A stretch of 64,000 nucleotides of DNA from Flabesymbios commensalis. Lineage: Eukaryota; Annelida; Polychaeta; Terebellida; Flabelligeridae. The notes under the pieces were generated by a model. That model had not been told where the DNA came from. It searched no databases and saw nothing but the letters and a program-made list of their open reading frames with translations. The stretch spans positions 77,732,154-77,796,153 of the forward strand of contig OZ024912.1 in NCBI GenBank assembly GCA_964017125.1, in the 5' to 3' direction. This document shows positions 22,867-37,500 of the stretch, one piece after another (the stretch's first letter is position 1; each line of letters opens with the position of its first letter). The translations under genes and the position numbers were made by a program.

Positions 22867-25800
22867 GTGAAAACGCATTGTAGACAGTGGGTTTGTGGCC
22901 ATTGTGACTGTCTTGGCATTTCTCTCATTTTTCGTTTGACGACTTTTGACGTCAGAATCAGACGTCAAAAGTCATCAAACAGTGCAAATAGGGTGTTTTA
23001 CATCTCTCTCAATAAGGGGTATTTCGGAAAAGCAATCTTTTCTCGTTTATTTTCAGCTAGGTATCATAACTTAAAAAAAAAAAAAAACGATATTGGGCCT
23101 ATGTCGCTGTAGTGTTGATAATTACTCTCTCAATCCTGGCGACCAGCCTTGTCAGTTCTAACTGCTCAGTCACACATGTACGATGGGGGGAGAGCACTTC
23201 CTCAGTGCTGTTTCAATGACGGCCCGCATTTTCAGCGCTCTGGCGACGTGGAAACAGTGTTGTTTCAGTGCATCACATTAATAACTTTTGGAATACTCGA
23301 TCAAACCTCACCAAATTTTTAGGGCAGTCGCTGCAACGGCTGTGAATAGTGTGTGCAAAATTACATGTAAAACGGTTGAGAATTGACTGAGATATCAACG
23401 AAAAACGCTCCTCCGACGTTGTCACATCGTTGGCTCAGTGCTTTCCATTAATAACTTTTGAAGTACTCGATCAAACTCCGCCAAATTTACTGGGCAGTTG
23501 CCGTAGTTCCAGCCGATGGTGCCTGCAAAATTACATGAAAAACGGTTGAGAATTGACGTCTGAATTGACGTCTAAATGAATATATATATTGAAATACTCA
23601 AGCAAATTTCACATTAATCTCATTAATAACATTTGAAGTACTCTCTCAAACTTTATAGAATTTTCAGGGTAGTGGCCATAATACCATTCGATGGTGCCTG
23701 CAAAATCACATGGAAGACGGTTGAGAATTGACGTCTGAATTGACGTCTAAATGAATAACTTTTGAAATACTTAATCAAATTTCACATTAATCTCATTAAT
23801 AACTTTTGAGGTACTCTCTCAAACTTTACAAAATTTACAGGGCAGTCGCCGTAATACCATCCGATGGTGCCTGCAAAATTACATGGTAAACGGTTGAGAA
23901 TTGATGTCTGAATTGACGTCTAAATGAATATTTTTTGAAATACTCAGTCAAATTTCACACTAATCTCTTTAATAACTGTTGAAGTATAAGTTCAAACTCT
24001 ACAGAATTTACAGGGCAGTCGCTCTAATACCATCCGATGGCGCCTGCAAAATTACAAAGAAGACGGCTGAGAATTGACGTCTGAATTGACGTCTAAATGA
24101 ATAACTTTTGAAATACTCAATCTAATTTCACACTAATCTCATTAATAACTTTTGAAGTATTCTCTCAAACTTTACAGAATTTACAGGACCGTCGCCGTAA
24201 TACCATCCGATGGTGCCTGCAAAATTACATGGTAAACGGTTGAGAATTGACGTCTGAATTGACGTCTAAATGAATAAATTTTAAAATACTCAAGCAAATT
24301 TACCACTAATCTCACTAATAACTTTAGAAGTACTCGCTCAAACTTTACAAACTTCTCAGGGCAGTCGCCGCTATAGTTGCTGGTAGTGCCTGCAAAATTA
24401 CATGCAAATCGGTTGAGAATTAACTGAGATATCAGCGAAAAACGGGTAAAAATGATGACAAAAATGCCCAGAGATCAGTGAAAACGCATTGTAGACAGTG
24501 GGTTTGTGGCCATTGTGACTGTCTTGGCATTTCTCTCATTTTTCGTTTGACGACTTTTGACGTCAGAATCAGACGTCAAAAGTCATCAAACAGTGCAAAT
24601 AGGGTGTTTTACATCTCCCTCAATAAGGGGTATTTCGGAAAAGCAATCTTTTCTCGTTTATTTTCAGCTAGGTATCATAACTTAAAAAAAAAAAAAAAAA
24701 CGATATTGGGCCTATGTCGCTGTAGTGTTGATAATTACTCTCTCAATCCTGGCGACCAGCCTTGTCAGTTCTAACTGCTCAGTCACACATGTACGATGGG
24801 GGGAGAGCACTTCCTCAGTGCTGTTTCAATGACGGCCCGCATTTTCAGCGCTCTGGCGACGTGGAAACAGTGTTGTTTCAGTGCATCACATTAATAACTT
24901 TTGGAATACTCGATCAAACCTCACCAAATTTTTAGGGCAGTCGCCGCAACGGCTGTGAATAGTGTGTGCAAAATTACATGTAAAACGGTTGAGAATTGAC
25001 TGAGATATCAACGAAAAACGCTCCTCCGACGTTGTCACATCGTTGGCTCAGTGCTTTGCATTAATAACTTTTGAAGTACTCGATCAAACTCCGCCAAATT
25101 TACTGGGCAGTTGCCGTAGTTCCAGCCGATGGTGCCTGCAAAATTACATGAAAAACAGTTGAGAATTGACGTCTGAATTGACGTCTAAATGAATATATAT
25201 ATTGAAATACTCAAGCAAATTTCACATTAATCTCATTAATAACATTTGAAGTACTCTCTCAAACTTTATAGAATTTTCAGGGTAGTGGCCATAATACCAT
25301 TCGATGGTGCCTGCAAAATCACATGGAAGACGGTTGAGAATTGACGTCTGAATTGACGTCTAAATGAATAACTTTTGAAATACTTAATCAAATTTCACAT
25401 TAATCTCATTAATAACTTTTGAGGTACTCTCTCAAACTTTACAAAATTTACAGGGCAGTCGCCGTAATACCATCCGATGGTGCCTGCAAAATTACATGGT
25501 AAACGGTTGAGAATTGATGTCTGAATTGACGCCTAAATGAATATTTTTTGAAATACTCAGTCAAATCTCGCACTAATCTCTTTAATAACTTTTGAAGTAT
25601 TCGTTCAAACTCTACAGAATTTACAGGGCAGTCGCTCTAATACCATCCGATGGCGCCTGCAAAATTACAAAGAAGACGGCTGAGAATTGACGTCTGAATT
25701 GATGTCTAAATGAATAACTTTTGAAATACTCAATCTAATTTCACACTAATCTCATTAATAACTTTTGAAGTATTCTCTCAAACTTTACAGAATTTACAGG

Positions 25801-25942
25801 ACCGTCGCCGTAATACCATCCGATGGTGCCTGCAAAATTACATGGTAAACGGTTGAGAATTGACGTCTGAATTGACGTCTAAATGAATAAATTTTGAAAT
25901 ACTCAAGCAAATTTACCACTAATCTCACTAATAACTTTAGAA

Positions 25943-26257
25943 ATGAAATGAAATGAATCGGGCTTTAGGCCACCTTTGTGCACATATAGGCTAAACTGGG
26001 CCAGGAGAACCTCCTGAGGATGGTGAGATGATTGAGATGACACTGTCCTCCAGACACAGGATTCGAAATTCGAGACCTGGCGGTCTGAGGCCGAGCACGC
26101 TACCTCTCGGTCACGGAGGCTCCCCACAATACTAACTTTCACACGTGGATGGGGAAGAAACAATTTTGTTTCTTTCAAACCGCCGAGACCGGGAACCGAA
26201 CCCCGGACTCTGGCGTGAAAGGCAGCGGTTCTAACCACTACCCTAGGGCCCCCGCCC
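25943..26257 (-). mobile_element. Dimeric tRNA-derived SINE, copy 2 (same insertion site)
   Basis: By eye this is identical over 315 bp to copy 1 and sits at the same base of the same submonomer class, with the same AACTTTAGAA duplication (25933-25942 and 26258-26267). It starts 3549 bp after copy 1. Same position, orientation and sequence mean it was copied with the satellite unit, not by a second transposition. Confidence 0.85.
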
Positions 26258-26415
26258 AACTTTAGAAGTACTCGCTCAAACTTTACAAACTTCTCAGGGC
26301 AGTCGCCGCTATAGTTGCTGGTAGTGCCTGCAAAATTACATGCAAATCGGTTGAGAATTAACTGAGATATCAGCGAAAAACGGGTAAAAATGATGACAAA
26401 AATGCCCAGAGATCA

Positions 26416-27999
26416 GTGAAAACGCATTGTAGACAGTGGGTTTGTGGCCATTGTGACTGTCTTGGCATTTCTCTCATTTTTCGTTTGACGACTTTTGACG
26501 TCAGAATCAGACGTCAAAAGTCATCAAACAGTGCAAATAGGGTGTTTTACATCTCTCTCAATAAGGGGTATTTCGGAAAAGCAATCTTTTCTCGTTTATT
26601 TTCAGCTAGGTATCATAACTTAAAAAAAAAAAAAAAACGATATTGGGCCTATGTCGCTGTAGTGTTGATAATTACTCTCTCAATCCTGGCGACCAGCCTT
26701 GTCAGTTCTAACTGCTCAGTCACACATGTACGATGGGGGGAGAGCACTTCCTCAGTGCTGTTTCAATGACGGCCCGCAGTTTCAGCGCTCTGGCGACGTG
26801 GAAACAGTGTTGTTTCAGTGCATCACATTAATAACTTTTGGAATACTCGATCAAACCTCACCAAATTTTTAGGGCAGTCGCTGCAACGGCTGTGAATAGT
26901 GTGTGCAAAATTACATGTAAAACGGTTGAGAATTGACTGAGATATCAACGAAAAACGCTCCTCCGACGTTGTCACATCGTTGGCTCAGTGCTTTGCATTA
27001 ATAACTTTTGAAGTACTCGATCAAACTCCGCCAAATTTACTGGGCAGTTGCCGTAGTTCCAGCCGATGGTGCCTGCAAAATTACATGAAAAACGGTTGAG
27101 AATTGACGTCTGAATTGACGTCTAAATGAATATATATATTGAAATACTCAAGCAAATTTCACATTAATCTCATTAATAACATTTGAAGTACTCTCTCAAA
27201 CTTTATAGAATTTTCAGGGTAGTGGCCATAATACCATTCGATGGTGCCTGCAAAATCACATGGAAGACGGTTGAGAATTGACGTCTGAATTGACGTCTAA
27301 ATGAATAACTTTTGAAATACTTAATCAAATTTCACATTAATCTCATTAATAACTTTTGAGGTACTCTCTCAAACTTTACAAAATTTACAGGGCAGTCGCC
27401 GTAATACCATCCGATGGTGCCTGCAAAATTACATGGTAAACGGTTGAGAATTGATGTCTGAATTGACGTCTAAATTTCACACTAATCTCTTTAATAACTG
27501 TTGAAGTATAAGTTCAAACTCTACAGAATTTACAGGGCAGTCGCTCTAATACCATCCGATGGCGCCTGCAAAATTACAAAGAAGACGGCTGAGAATTGAC
27601 GTCTGAATTAACGTCTAAATGAATAACTTTTGAAATACTCAATCAAATTTCACACTAATCTCATTAATAACTTTTGAAGTATTCTCTCAAACTTTACAGA
27701 ATTTACAGGACCGTCGCCGTAATACCATCCGATGGTGCCTGCAAAATTACATGGTAAACGGTTGAGAATTGACGTCTGAATTGACGTCTAAATGAATAAA
27801 TTTTGAAATACTCAAGCAAATTTACCACTAATCTCACTAATAACTTTAGAAGTACTCGCTCAAACTTTACAAACTTCTCAGGGCAGTCGCCGCTATAGTT
27901 GCTGGTAGTGCCTGCAAAATTACATGCAAATCGGTTGAGAATTAACTGAGATATCAGCGAAAAACGGGTAAAAATGATGACAAAAATGCCCAGAGATCA
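26416..27999 (+). repeat. X unit with a 28-bp internal deletion (1584 bp)
   Basis: Near 27474 the sequence reads CGTCTAAATTTCACAC where other units have a 28-bp stretch containing AATATTTTTTGAAATACTC between TCTAAAT and TTCACAC. The four-base string AAAT occurs at both edges of the lost piece, fitting a microhomology deletion. This is one of few size changes in the window that is not a whole submonomer. Confidence 0.88.
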
Positions 28000-29464
28000 G
28001 TGAAAACGCATTGTAGACAGTGGGTTTGTGGCCATTGTGACTGTCTTGGCATTTCTCTCATTTTTCGTTTGACGACTTTTGACGTCAGAATCAGACGTCA
28101 AAAGTCATCAAACAGTGCAAATAGGGTGTTTTACATCTCCCTCAATAAGGGGTATTTCGGAAAAGCAATCTTTTCTCGTTTATTTTCAGCTAGGTATCAT
28201 AACTTAAAAAAAAAAAAAAAAACGATATTGGGCCTATGTCGCTGTAGTGTTGATAATTACTCTCTCAATCCTGGCGACCAGCCTTGTCAGTTCTAACTGC
28301 TCAGTCACACATGTACGATGGGGGGAGAGCACTTCCTCAGTGCTGTTTCAATGACGGCCCGCATTTTCAGCGCTCTGGCGACGTGGAAACAGTGTTGTTT
28401 CAGTGCATCACATTAATAACTTTTGGAATACTCGATCAAACCTCACCAAATTTTTAGGGCAGTCGCCGCAACGGCTGTGAATAGTGTGTGCAAAATTACA
28501 TGTAAAACGGTTGAGAATTGACTGAGATATCAACGAAAAACGCTCCTCCGACATTGTCACATCGTTGGCTCAGTGCTTTGCATTAATAACTTTTGAAGTA
28601 CACGATCAAACTCCGCCAAATTTACTGGGCAGTTGCCGTAGTTCCAGCCGATGGTGCCTGCAAAATTACATGAAAAACGGTTGAGAATTGACGTCTGAAT
28701 TGACGTCTAAATGAATATATATATTGAAATACTCAAGCAAATTTCACATTAATCTCATTAATAACATTTGAAGTACTCTCTCAAACTTTATAGAATTTTC
28801 AGGGTAGTGGCCATAATACCATTCGATGGTGCCTGCAAAATCACATGGAAGACGGTTGAGAATTGACGTCTGAATTGACGTCTAAATGAATAACTTTTGA
28901 AATACTTAATCAAATTTCACATTAATCTCATTAATAACTTTTGAGGTACTCTCTCAAACTTTACAAAATTTACAGGGCAGTCGCCGTAATACCATCCGAT
29001 GGTGCCTGCAAAATTACATGGTAAACGGTTGAGAATTGATGTCTGAATTGACGTCTAAATGAATATTTTTTGAAATACTCAGTCAAATTTCACACTAATC
29101 TCTTTAATAACTTTTGAAGTATTCGTTCAAACTCTACAGAATTTACAGGGCAGTCGCTCTAATACCATCCGATGGCGCCTGCAAAATTACAAAGAAGACG
29201 GCTGAGAATTGACGTCTGAATTGATGTCTAAATGAATAACTTTTGAAATACTCAATCTAATTTCACACTAATCTCATTAATAACTTTTGAAGTATTCTCT
29301 CAAACTTTACAGAATTTACAGGACCGTCGCCGTAATACCATCCGATGGTGCCTGCAAAATTACATGGTAAACGGTTGAGAATTGACGTCTGAATTGACGT
29401 CTAAATGAATAAATTTTGAAATACTCAAGCAAATTTACCACTAATCTCACTAATAACTTTAGAA

Positions 29465-29779
29465 ATGAAATGAAATGAATCGGGCTTTAGGCCACCTTTG
29501 TGCACATATAGGCTAAACTGGGCCAGGAGAACCTCCTGAGGATGGTGAGATGATTGAGATGACACTGTCCTCCAGACACAGGATTCGAAATTCGAGACCT
29601 GGCGGTCTGAGGCCGAGCACGCTACCTCTCGGTCACGGAGGCTCCCCACAATACTAACTTTCACACGTGGATGGGGAAGAAACAATTTTGTTTCTTTCAA
29701 ACCGCCGAGACCGGGAACCGAACCCCGGACTCTGGCGTGAAAGGCAGCGGTTCTAACCACTACCCTAGGGCCCCCGCCC
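29465..29779 (-). mobile_element. Dimeric tRNA-derived SINE, copy 3 (same insertion site)
   Basis: The third copy matches the other two, with target duplications at 29455-29464 and 29780-29789, and starts 3522 bp after copy 2. The 27-bp shorter spacing is explained by a small deletion in the intervening X unit near 27474. The following unit (29938-31550) has an empty site. Confidence 0.85.
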
Positions 29780-31550
29780 AACTTTAGAAGTACTCGCTCA
29801 AACTTTACAAACTTCTCAGGGCAGTCGCCGCTATAGTTGCTGGTAGTGCCTGCAAAATTACATGCAAATCGGTTGAGAATTAACTGAGATATCAGCGAAA
29901 AACGGGTAAAAATGATGACAAAAATGCCCAGAGATCAGTGAAAACGCATTGTAGACAGTGGGTTTGTGGCCATTGTGACTGTCTTGGCATTTCTCTCATT
30001 TTTCGTTTGACGACTTTTGACGTCAGAATCAGACGTCAAAAGTCATCAAACAGTGCAAATAGGGTGTTTTACATCTCCCTCAATAAGGGGTATTTCGGAA
30101 AAGCAATCTTTTCTCGTTTATTTTCAGCTAGGTATCATAACTTAAAAAAAAAAAAAAAAACGATATTGGGCCTATGTCGCTGTAGTGTTGATAATTACTC
30201 TCTCAATCCTGGCGACCAGCCTTGTCAGTTCTAACTGCTCAGTCACACATGTACGATGGGGGGAGAGCACTTCCTCAGTGCTGTTTCAATGACGGCCCGC
30301 ATTTTCAGCGCTCTGGCGACGTGGAAACAGTGTTGTTTCAGTGCATCACATTAATAACTTTTGGAATACTCGATCAAACCTCACCAAATTTTTAGGGCAG
30401 TCGCCGCAACGGCTGTGAATAGTGTGTGCAAAATTACATGTAAAACGGTTGAGAATTGACTGAGATATCAACGAAAAACGCTCCTCCGACATTGTCACAT
30501 CGTTGGCTCAGTGCTTTGCATTAATAACTTTTGAAGTACTCGATCAAACTCCGCCAAATTTACTGGGCAGTTGCCGTAGTTCCAGCCGATGGTGCCTGCA
30601 AAATTACATGAAAAACGGTTGAGAATTGACGTCTGAATTGACGTCTAAATGAATATATATATTGAAATACTCAAGCAAATTTCACATTAATCTCATTAAT
30701 AACATTTGAAGTACTCTCTCAAACTTTATAGAATTTTCAGGGTAGTGGCCATAATACCATTCGATGGTGCCTGCAAAATCACATGGAAGACGGTTGAGAA
30801 TTGACGTCTGAATTGACGTCTAAATGAATAACTTTTGAAATACTTAATCAAATTTCACATTAATCTCAATAATAACTTTTGAGGTACTCTCTCAAACTTT
30901 ACAAAATTTACAGGGCAGTCGCCGTAATACCATCCGATGGTGCCTGCAAAATTACATGGTAAACGGTTGAGAATTGATGTCTGAATTGACGTCTAAATGA
31001 ATATTTTTTGAAATACTCAGTCAAATTTCACACTAATCTCTTTAATAACTTTTGAAGTATTCGTTCAAACTCTACAGAATTTACAGGGCAGTCGCTCTAA
31101 TACCATCCGATGGCGCCTGCAAAATTACAAAGAAGACGGCTGAGAATTGACGTCTGAATTGACGTCTAAATGAATAACTTTTGAAATACTCAATCTAATT
31201 TCACACTAATCTCATTAATAACTTTTGAAGTATTCTCTCAAACTTTACAGAATTTACAGGACCGTCGCCGTAATACCATCCGATGGTGCCTGCAAAATTA
31301 CATGGTAAACGGTTGAGAATTGACGTCTGAATTGACGTCTAAATGAATAAATTTTGAAATACTCAAGCAAATTTACCACTAATCTCACTAATAACTTTAG
31401 AAGTACTCGCTCAAACTTTACAAACTTCTCAGGGCAGTCGCCGCTATAGTTGCTGGTAGTGCCTGCAAAATTACATGCAAATCGGTTGAGAATTAACTGA
31501 GATATCAGCGAAAAACGGGTAAAAATGATGACAAAAATGCCCAGAGATCA

Positions 31551-34500
31551 GTGAAAACGCATTGTAGACAGTGGGTTTGTGGCCATTGTGACTGTCTTGG
31601 CATTTCTCTCATTTTTCGTTTGACGACTTTTGACGTCAGAATCAGACGTCAAAAGTCATCAAACAGTGCAAATAGGGTGTTTTACATCTCCCTCAATAAG
31701 GGGTATTTCGGAAAAGCAATCTTTTCTCGTTTATTTTCAGCTAGGTATCATAACTTAAAAAAAAAAAAAAACGATATTGGGCCTATGTCGCTGTAGTGTT
31801 GATAATTACTCTCTCAATCCTGGCGACCAGCCTTGTCAGTTCTAACTGCTCAGTCACACATGTACGATGGGGGGAGAGCACTTCCTCAGTGCTGTTTCAA
31901 TGACGGCCCGCAGTTTCAGCGCTCTGGCGACGTGGAAACAGTGTTGTTTCAGTGCATCACATTAATAACTTTTGGAATACTCGATCAAACCTCACCAAAT
32001 TTTTAGGGCAGTCGCTGCAACGGCTGTGAATAGTGTGTGCAAAATTACATGTAAAACGGTTGAGAATTGACTGAGATATCAACGAAAAACGCTCCTCCGA
32101 CGTTGTCACATCGTTGGCTCAGTGCTTTGCATTAATAACTTTTGAAGTACTCGATCAAACTCCGCCAAATTTACTGGGCAGTTGCCGTAGTTCCAGCCGA
32201 TGGTGCCTGCAAAATTACATGAAAAACGGTTGAGAATTGACGTCTGAATTGACGTCTAAATGAATATATATATTGAAATACTCAAGCAAATTTCACATTA
32301 ATCTCATTAATAACATTTGAAGTACTCTCTCAAACTTTATAGAATTTTCAGGGTAGTGGCCATAATACCATTCGATGGTGCCTGCAAAATCACATGGAAG
32401 ACGGTTGAGAATTGACGTCTGAATTGACGTCTAAATGAATAACTTTTGAAATACTTAATCAAATTTCACATTAATCTCATTAATAACTTTTGAGGTACTC
32501 TCTCAAACTTTACAAAATTTACAGGGCAGTCGCCGTAATACCATCCGATGGTGCCTGCAAAATTACATGGTAAACGGTTGAGAATTGATGTCTGAATTGA
32601 CGTCTAAATGAATATTTTTTGAAATACTCAGTCAAATTTCACACTAATCTCTTTAATAACTGTTGAAGTATAAGTTCAAACTCTACAGAATTTACAGGGC
32701 AGTCGCTCTAATACCATCCGATGGCGCCTGCAAAATTACAAAGAAGACGGCTGAGAATTGACGTCTGAATTGACGTCTAAATGAATAACTTTTGAAATAC
32801 TCAATCTAATTTCACACTAATCTCATTAATAACTTTTGAAGTATTCTCTCAAACTTTACAGAATTTACAGGACCGTCGCCGTAATACCATCCGATGGTGC
32901 CTGCAAAATTACATGGTAAACGGTTGAGAATTGACGTCTGAATTGACGTCTAAATGAATAAATTTTGAAATACTCAAGCAAATTTACCACTAATCTCACT
33001 AATAACTTTAGAAGTACTCGCTCAAACTTTACAAACTTCTCAGGGCAGTCGCCGCTATAGTTGCTGGTAGTGCCTGCAAAATTACATGCAAATCGGTTGA
33101 GAATTAACTGAGATATCAGCGTAAAACGGGTAAAAATGATGACAAAAATGCCCAGAGATCAGTGAAAACGCATTGTAGACAGTGGGTTTGTGGCCATTGT
33201 GACTGTCTTGGCATTTCTCTCATTTTTCGTTTGACGACTTTTGACGTCAGAATCAGACGTCAAAAGTCATCAAACAGTGCAAATAGGGTGTTTTACATCT
33301 CCCTCAATAAGGGGTATTTCGGAAAAGCAATCTTTTCTCGTTTATTTTCAGCTAGGTATCATAACTTAAAAAAAAAAAAAAAACGATATTGGGCCTATGT
33401 CGCTGTAGTGTTGATAATTACTCTCTCAATCCTGGCGACCAGCCTTGTCAGTTCTAACTGCTCAGTCACACATGTACGATGGGGGGAGAGCACTTCCTCA
33501 GTGCTGTTTCAATGACGGCCCGCAGTTTCAGCGCTCTGGCGACGTGGAAACAGTGTTGTTTCAGTGCATCACATTAATAACTTTTGGAATACTCGATCAA
33601 ACCTCACCAAATTTTTAGGGCAGTCGCTGCAACGGCTGTGAATAGTGTGTGCAAAATTACATGTAAAACGGTTGAGAATTGACTGAGATATCAACGAAAA
33701 ACGCTCCTCCGACGTTGTCACATCGTTGGCTCAGTGCTTTGCATTAATAACTTTTGAAGTACTCGATCAAACTCCGCCAAATTTACTGGGCAGTTGCCGT
33801 AGTTCCAGCCGATGGTGCCTGCAAAATTACATGAAAAACGGTTGAGAATTGACGTCTGAATTGACGTCTAAATGAATATATATATTGAAATACTCAAGCA
33901 AATTTCACATTAATCTCATTAATAACATTTGAAGTACTCTCTCAAACTTTATAGAATTTTCAGGGTAGTGGCCATAATACCATTCGATGGTGCCTGCAAA
34001 ATCACATGGAAGACGGTTGAGAATTGACGTCTGAATTGACGTCTAAATGAATAACTTTTGAAATACTTAATCAAATTTCACATTAATCTCATTAATAACT
34101 TTTGAGGTACTCTCTCAAACTTTACAAAATTTACAGGGCAGTCGCCGTAATACCATCCGATGGTGCCTGCAAAATTACATGGTAAACGGTTGAGAATTGA
34201 TGTCTGAATTGACGTCTAAATGAATATTTTTTGAAATACTCAGTCAAATTTCACACTAATCTCTTTAATAACTGTTGAAGTATAAGTTCAAACTCTACAG
34301 AATTTACAGGGCAGTCGCTCTAATACCATCCGATGGCGCCTGCAAAATTACAAAGAAGACGGCTGAGAATTGACGTCTGAATTGACGTCTAAATGAATAA
34401 CTTTTGAAATACTCAATCTAATTTCACACTAATCTCATTAATAACTTTTGAAGTATTCTCTCAAACTTTACAGAATTTACAGGACCGTCGCCGTAATACC

Positions 34501-37500
34501 ATCCGATGGTGCCTGCAAAATTACATGGTAAACGGTTGAGAATTGACGTCTGAATTGACGTCTAAATGAATAAATTTTGAAATACTCAAGCAAATTTACC
34601 ACTAATCTCACTAATAACTTTAGAAGTACTCGCTCAAACTTTACAAACTTCTCAGGGCAGTCGCCGCTATAGTTGCTGGTAGTGCCTGCAAAATTACATG
34701 CAAATCGGTTGAGAATTAACTGAGATATCAGCGTAAAACGGGTAAAAATGATGACAAAAATGCCCAGAGATCAGTGAAAACGCATTGTAGACAGTGGGTT
34801 TGTGGCCATTGTGACTGTCTTGGCATTTCTCTCATTTTTCGTTTGACGACTTTTGACGTCAGAATCAGACGTCAAAAGTCATCAAACAGTGCAAATAGGG
34901 TGTTTTACATCTCCCTCAATAAGGGGTATTTCGGAAAAGCAATCTTTTCTCGTTTATTTTCAGCTAGGTATCATAACTTAAAAAAAAAAAAAAAACGATA
35001 TTGGGCCTATGTCGCTGTAGTGTTGATAATTACTCTCTCAATCCTGGCGACCAGCCTTGTCAGTTCTAACTGCTCAGTCACACATGTACGATGGGGGGAG
35101 AGCACTTCCTCAGTGCTGTTTCAATGACGGCCCGCAGTTTCAGCGCTCTGGCGACGTGGAAACAGTGTTGTTTCAGTGCATCACATTAATAACTTTTGGA
35201 ATACTCGATCAAACCTCACCAAATTTTTAGGGCAGTCGCTGCAACGGCTGTGAATAGTGTGTGCAAAATTACATGTAAAACGGTTGAGAATTGACTGAGA
35301 TATCAACGAAAAACGCTCCTCCGACGTTGTCACATCGTTGGCTCAGTGCTTTGCATTAATAACTTTTGAAGTACTCGATCAAACTCCGCCAAATTTACTG
35401 GGCAGTTGCCGTAGTTCCAGCCGATGGTGCCTGCAAAATTACATGAAAAACGGTTGAGAATTGACGTCTGAATTGACGTCTAAATGAATATATATATTGA
35501 AATACTCAAGCAAATTTCACATTAATCTCATTAATAACATTTGAAGTACTCTCTCAAACTTTATAGAATTTTCAGGGTAGTGGCCATAATACCATTCGAT
35601 GGTGCCTGCAAAATCACATGGAAGACGGTTGAGAATTGACGTCTGAATTGACGTCTAAATGAATAACTTTTGAAATACTTAATCAAATTTCACATTAATC
35701 TCATTAATAACTTTTGAGGTACTCTCTCAAACTTTACAAAATTTACAGGGCAGTCGCCGTAATACCATCCGATGGTGCCTGCAAAATTACATGGTAAACG
35801 GTTGAGAATTGATGTCTGAATTGACGTCTAAATGAATATTTTTTGAAATACTCAGTCAAATTTCACACTAATCTCTTTAATAACTGTTGAAGTATAAGTT
35901 CAAACTCTACAGAATTTACAGGGCAGTCGCTCTAATACCATCCGATGGCGCCTGCAAAATTACAAAGAAGACGGCTGAGAATTGACGTCTGAATTGACGT
36001 CTAAATGAATAACTTTTGAAATACTCAATCTAATTTCACACTAATCTCATTAATAACTTTTGAAGTATTCTCTCAAACTTTACAGAATTTACAGGACCGT
36101 CGCCGTAATACCATCCGATGGTGCCTGCAAAATTACATGGTAAACGGTTGAGAATTGACGTCTGAATTGACGTCTAAATGAATAAATTTTGAAATACTCA
36201 AGCAAATTTACCACTAATCTCACTAATAACTTTAGAAGTACTCGCTCAAACTTTACAAACTTCTCAGGGCAGTCGCCGCTATAGTTGCTGGTAGTGCCTG
36301 CAAAATTACATGCAAATCGGTTGAGAATTAACTGAGATATCAGCGTAAAACGGGTAAAAATGATGACAAAAATGCCCAGAGATCAGTGAAAACGCATTGT
36401 AGACAGTGGGTTTGTGGCCATTGTGACTGTCTTGGCATTTCTCTCATTTTTCGTTTGACGACTTTTGACGTCAGAATCAGACGTCAAAAGTCATCAAACA
36501 GTGCAAATAGGGTGTTTTACATCTCCCTCAATAAGGGGTATTTCGGAAAAGCAATCTTTTCTCGTTTATTTTCAGCTAGGTATCATAACTTAAAAAAAAA
36601 AAAAAAAACGATATTGGGCCTATGTCGCTGTAGTGTTGATAATTACTCTCTCAATCCTGGCGACCAGCCTTGTCAGTTGTAACTGCTCAGTCACACATGT
36701 ACGATGGGGGGAGAGCACTTCCTCAGTGCTGTTTCAATGACGGCCCGCAGTTTCAGCGCTCTGGCGACGTGGAAACAGTGTTGTTTCAGTGCATCACATT
36801 AATAACTTTTGGAATACTCGATCAAACCTCACAAAATTTTTAGGGCAGTCGCTGCAACGGCTGTGAATAGTGTGTGCAAAATTACATGTAAAACGGTTGA
36901 GAATTGACTGAGATATCAACGAAAAACGCTCCTCCGACGTTGTCACATCGTTGGCTCAGTGCTTTGCATTAATAACTTTTGAAGTACTCGATCAAACTCC
37001 GCCAAATTTACTGGGCAGTTGCCGTAGTTCCAGCCGATGGTGCCTGCAAAATTACATGAAAAACGGTTGAGAATTGACGTCTGAATTGACGTCTAAATGA
37101 ATATATATATTGAAATACTCAAGCAAATTTCACATTAATCTCATTAATAACATTTGAAGTACTCTCTCAAACTTTATAGAATTTTCAGGGTAGTGGCCAT
37201 AATACCATTCGATGGTGCCTGCAAAATCACATGGAAGACGGTTGAGAATTGACGTCTGAATTGACGTCTAAATGAATAACTTTTGAAATACTTAATCAAA
37301 TTTCACATTAATCTCATTAATAACTTTTGAGGTACTCTCTCAAACTTTACAAAATTTACAGGGCAGTCGCCGTAATACCATCCGATGGTGCCTGCAAAAT
37401 TACATGGTAAACGGTTGAGAATTGATGTCTGAATTGACGTCTAAATGAATATTTTTTGAAATACTCAGTCAAATTTCACACTAATCTCTTTAATAACTGT

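Larger units (their letters stand above)
22867..29937 (+). repeat. Two copies of a two-unit (X plus SINE-bearing Y) repeat of about 3.5 kb
   Basis: The order is X (22867-24477), Y with SINE (24478-26415), X (26416-27999), Y with SINE (28000-29937). The X members share AACTGTTGAAGTATAAG, TCGCTGCAACGG and CATCTCTCTCAATAAGG (near 23003 and 26552). The Y members share the SINE and GACGTCTGAATTGATGTC just before it. The regular alternation supports amplification of an X-Y pair as one block. Confidence 0.85.
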
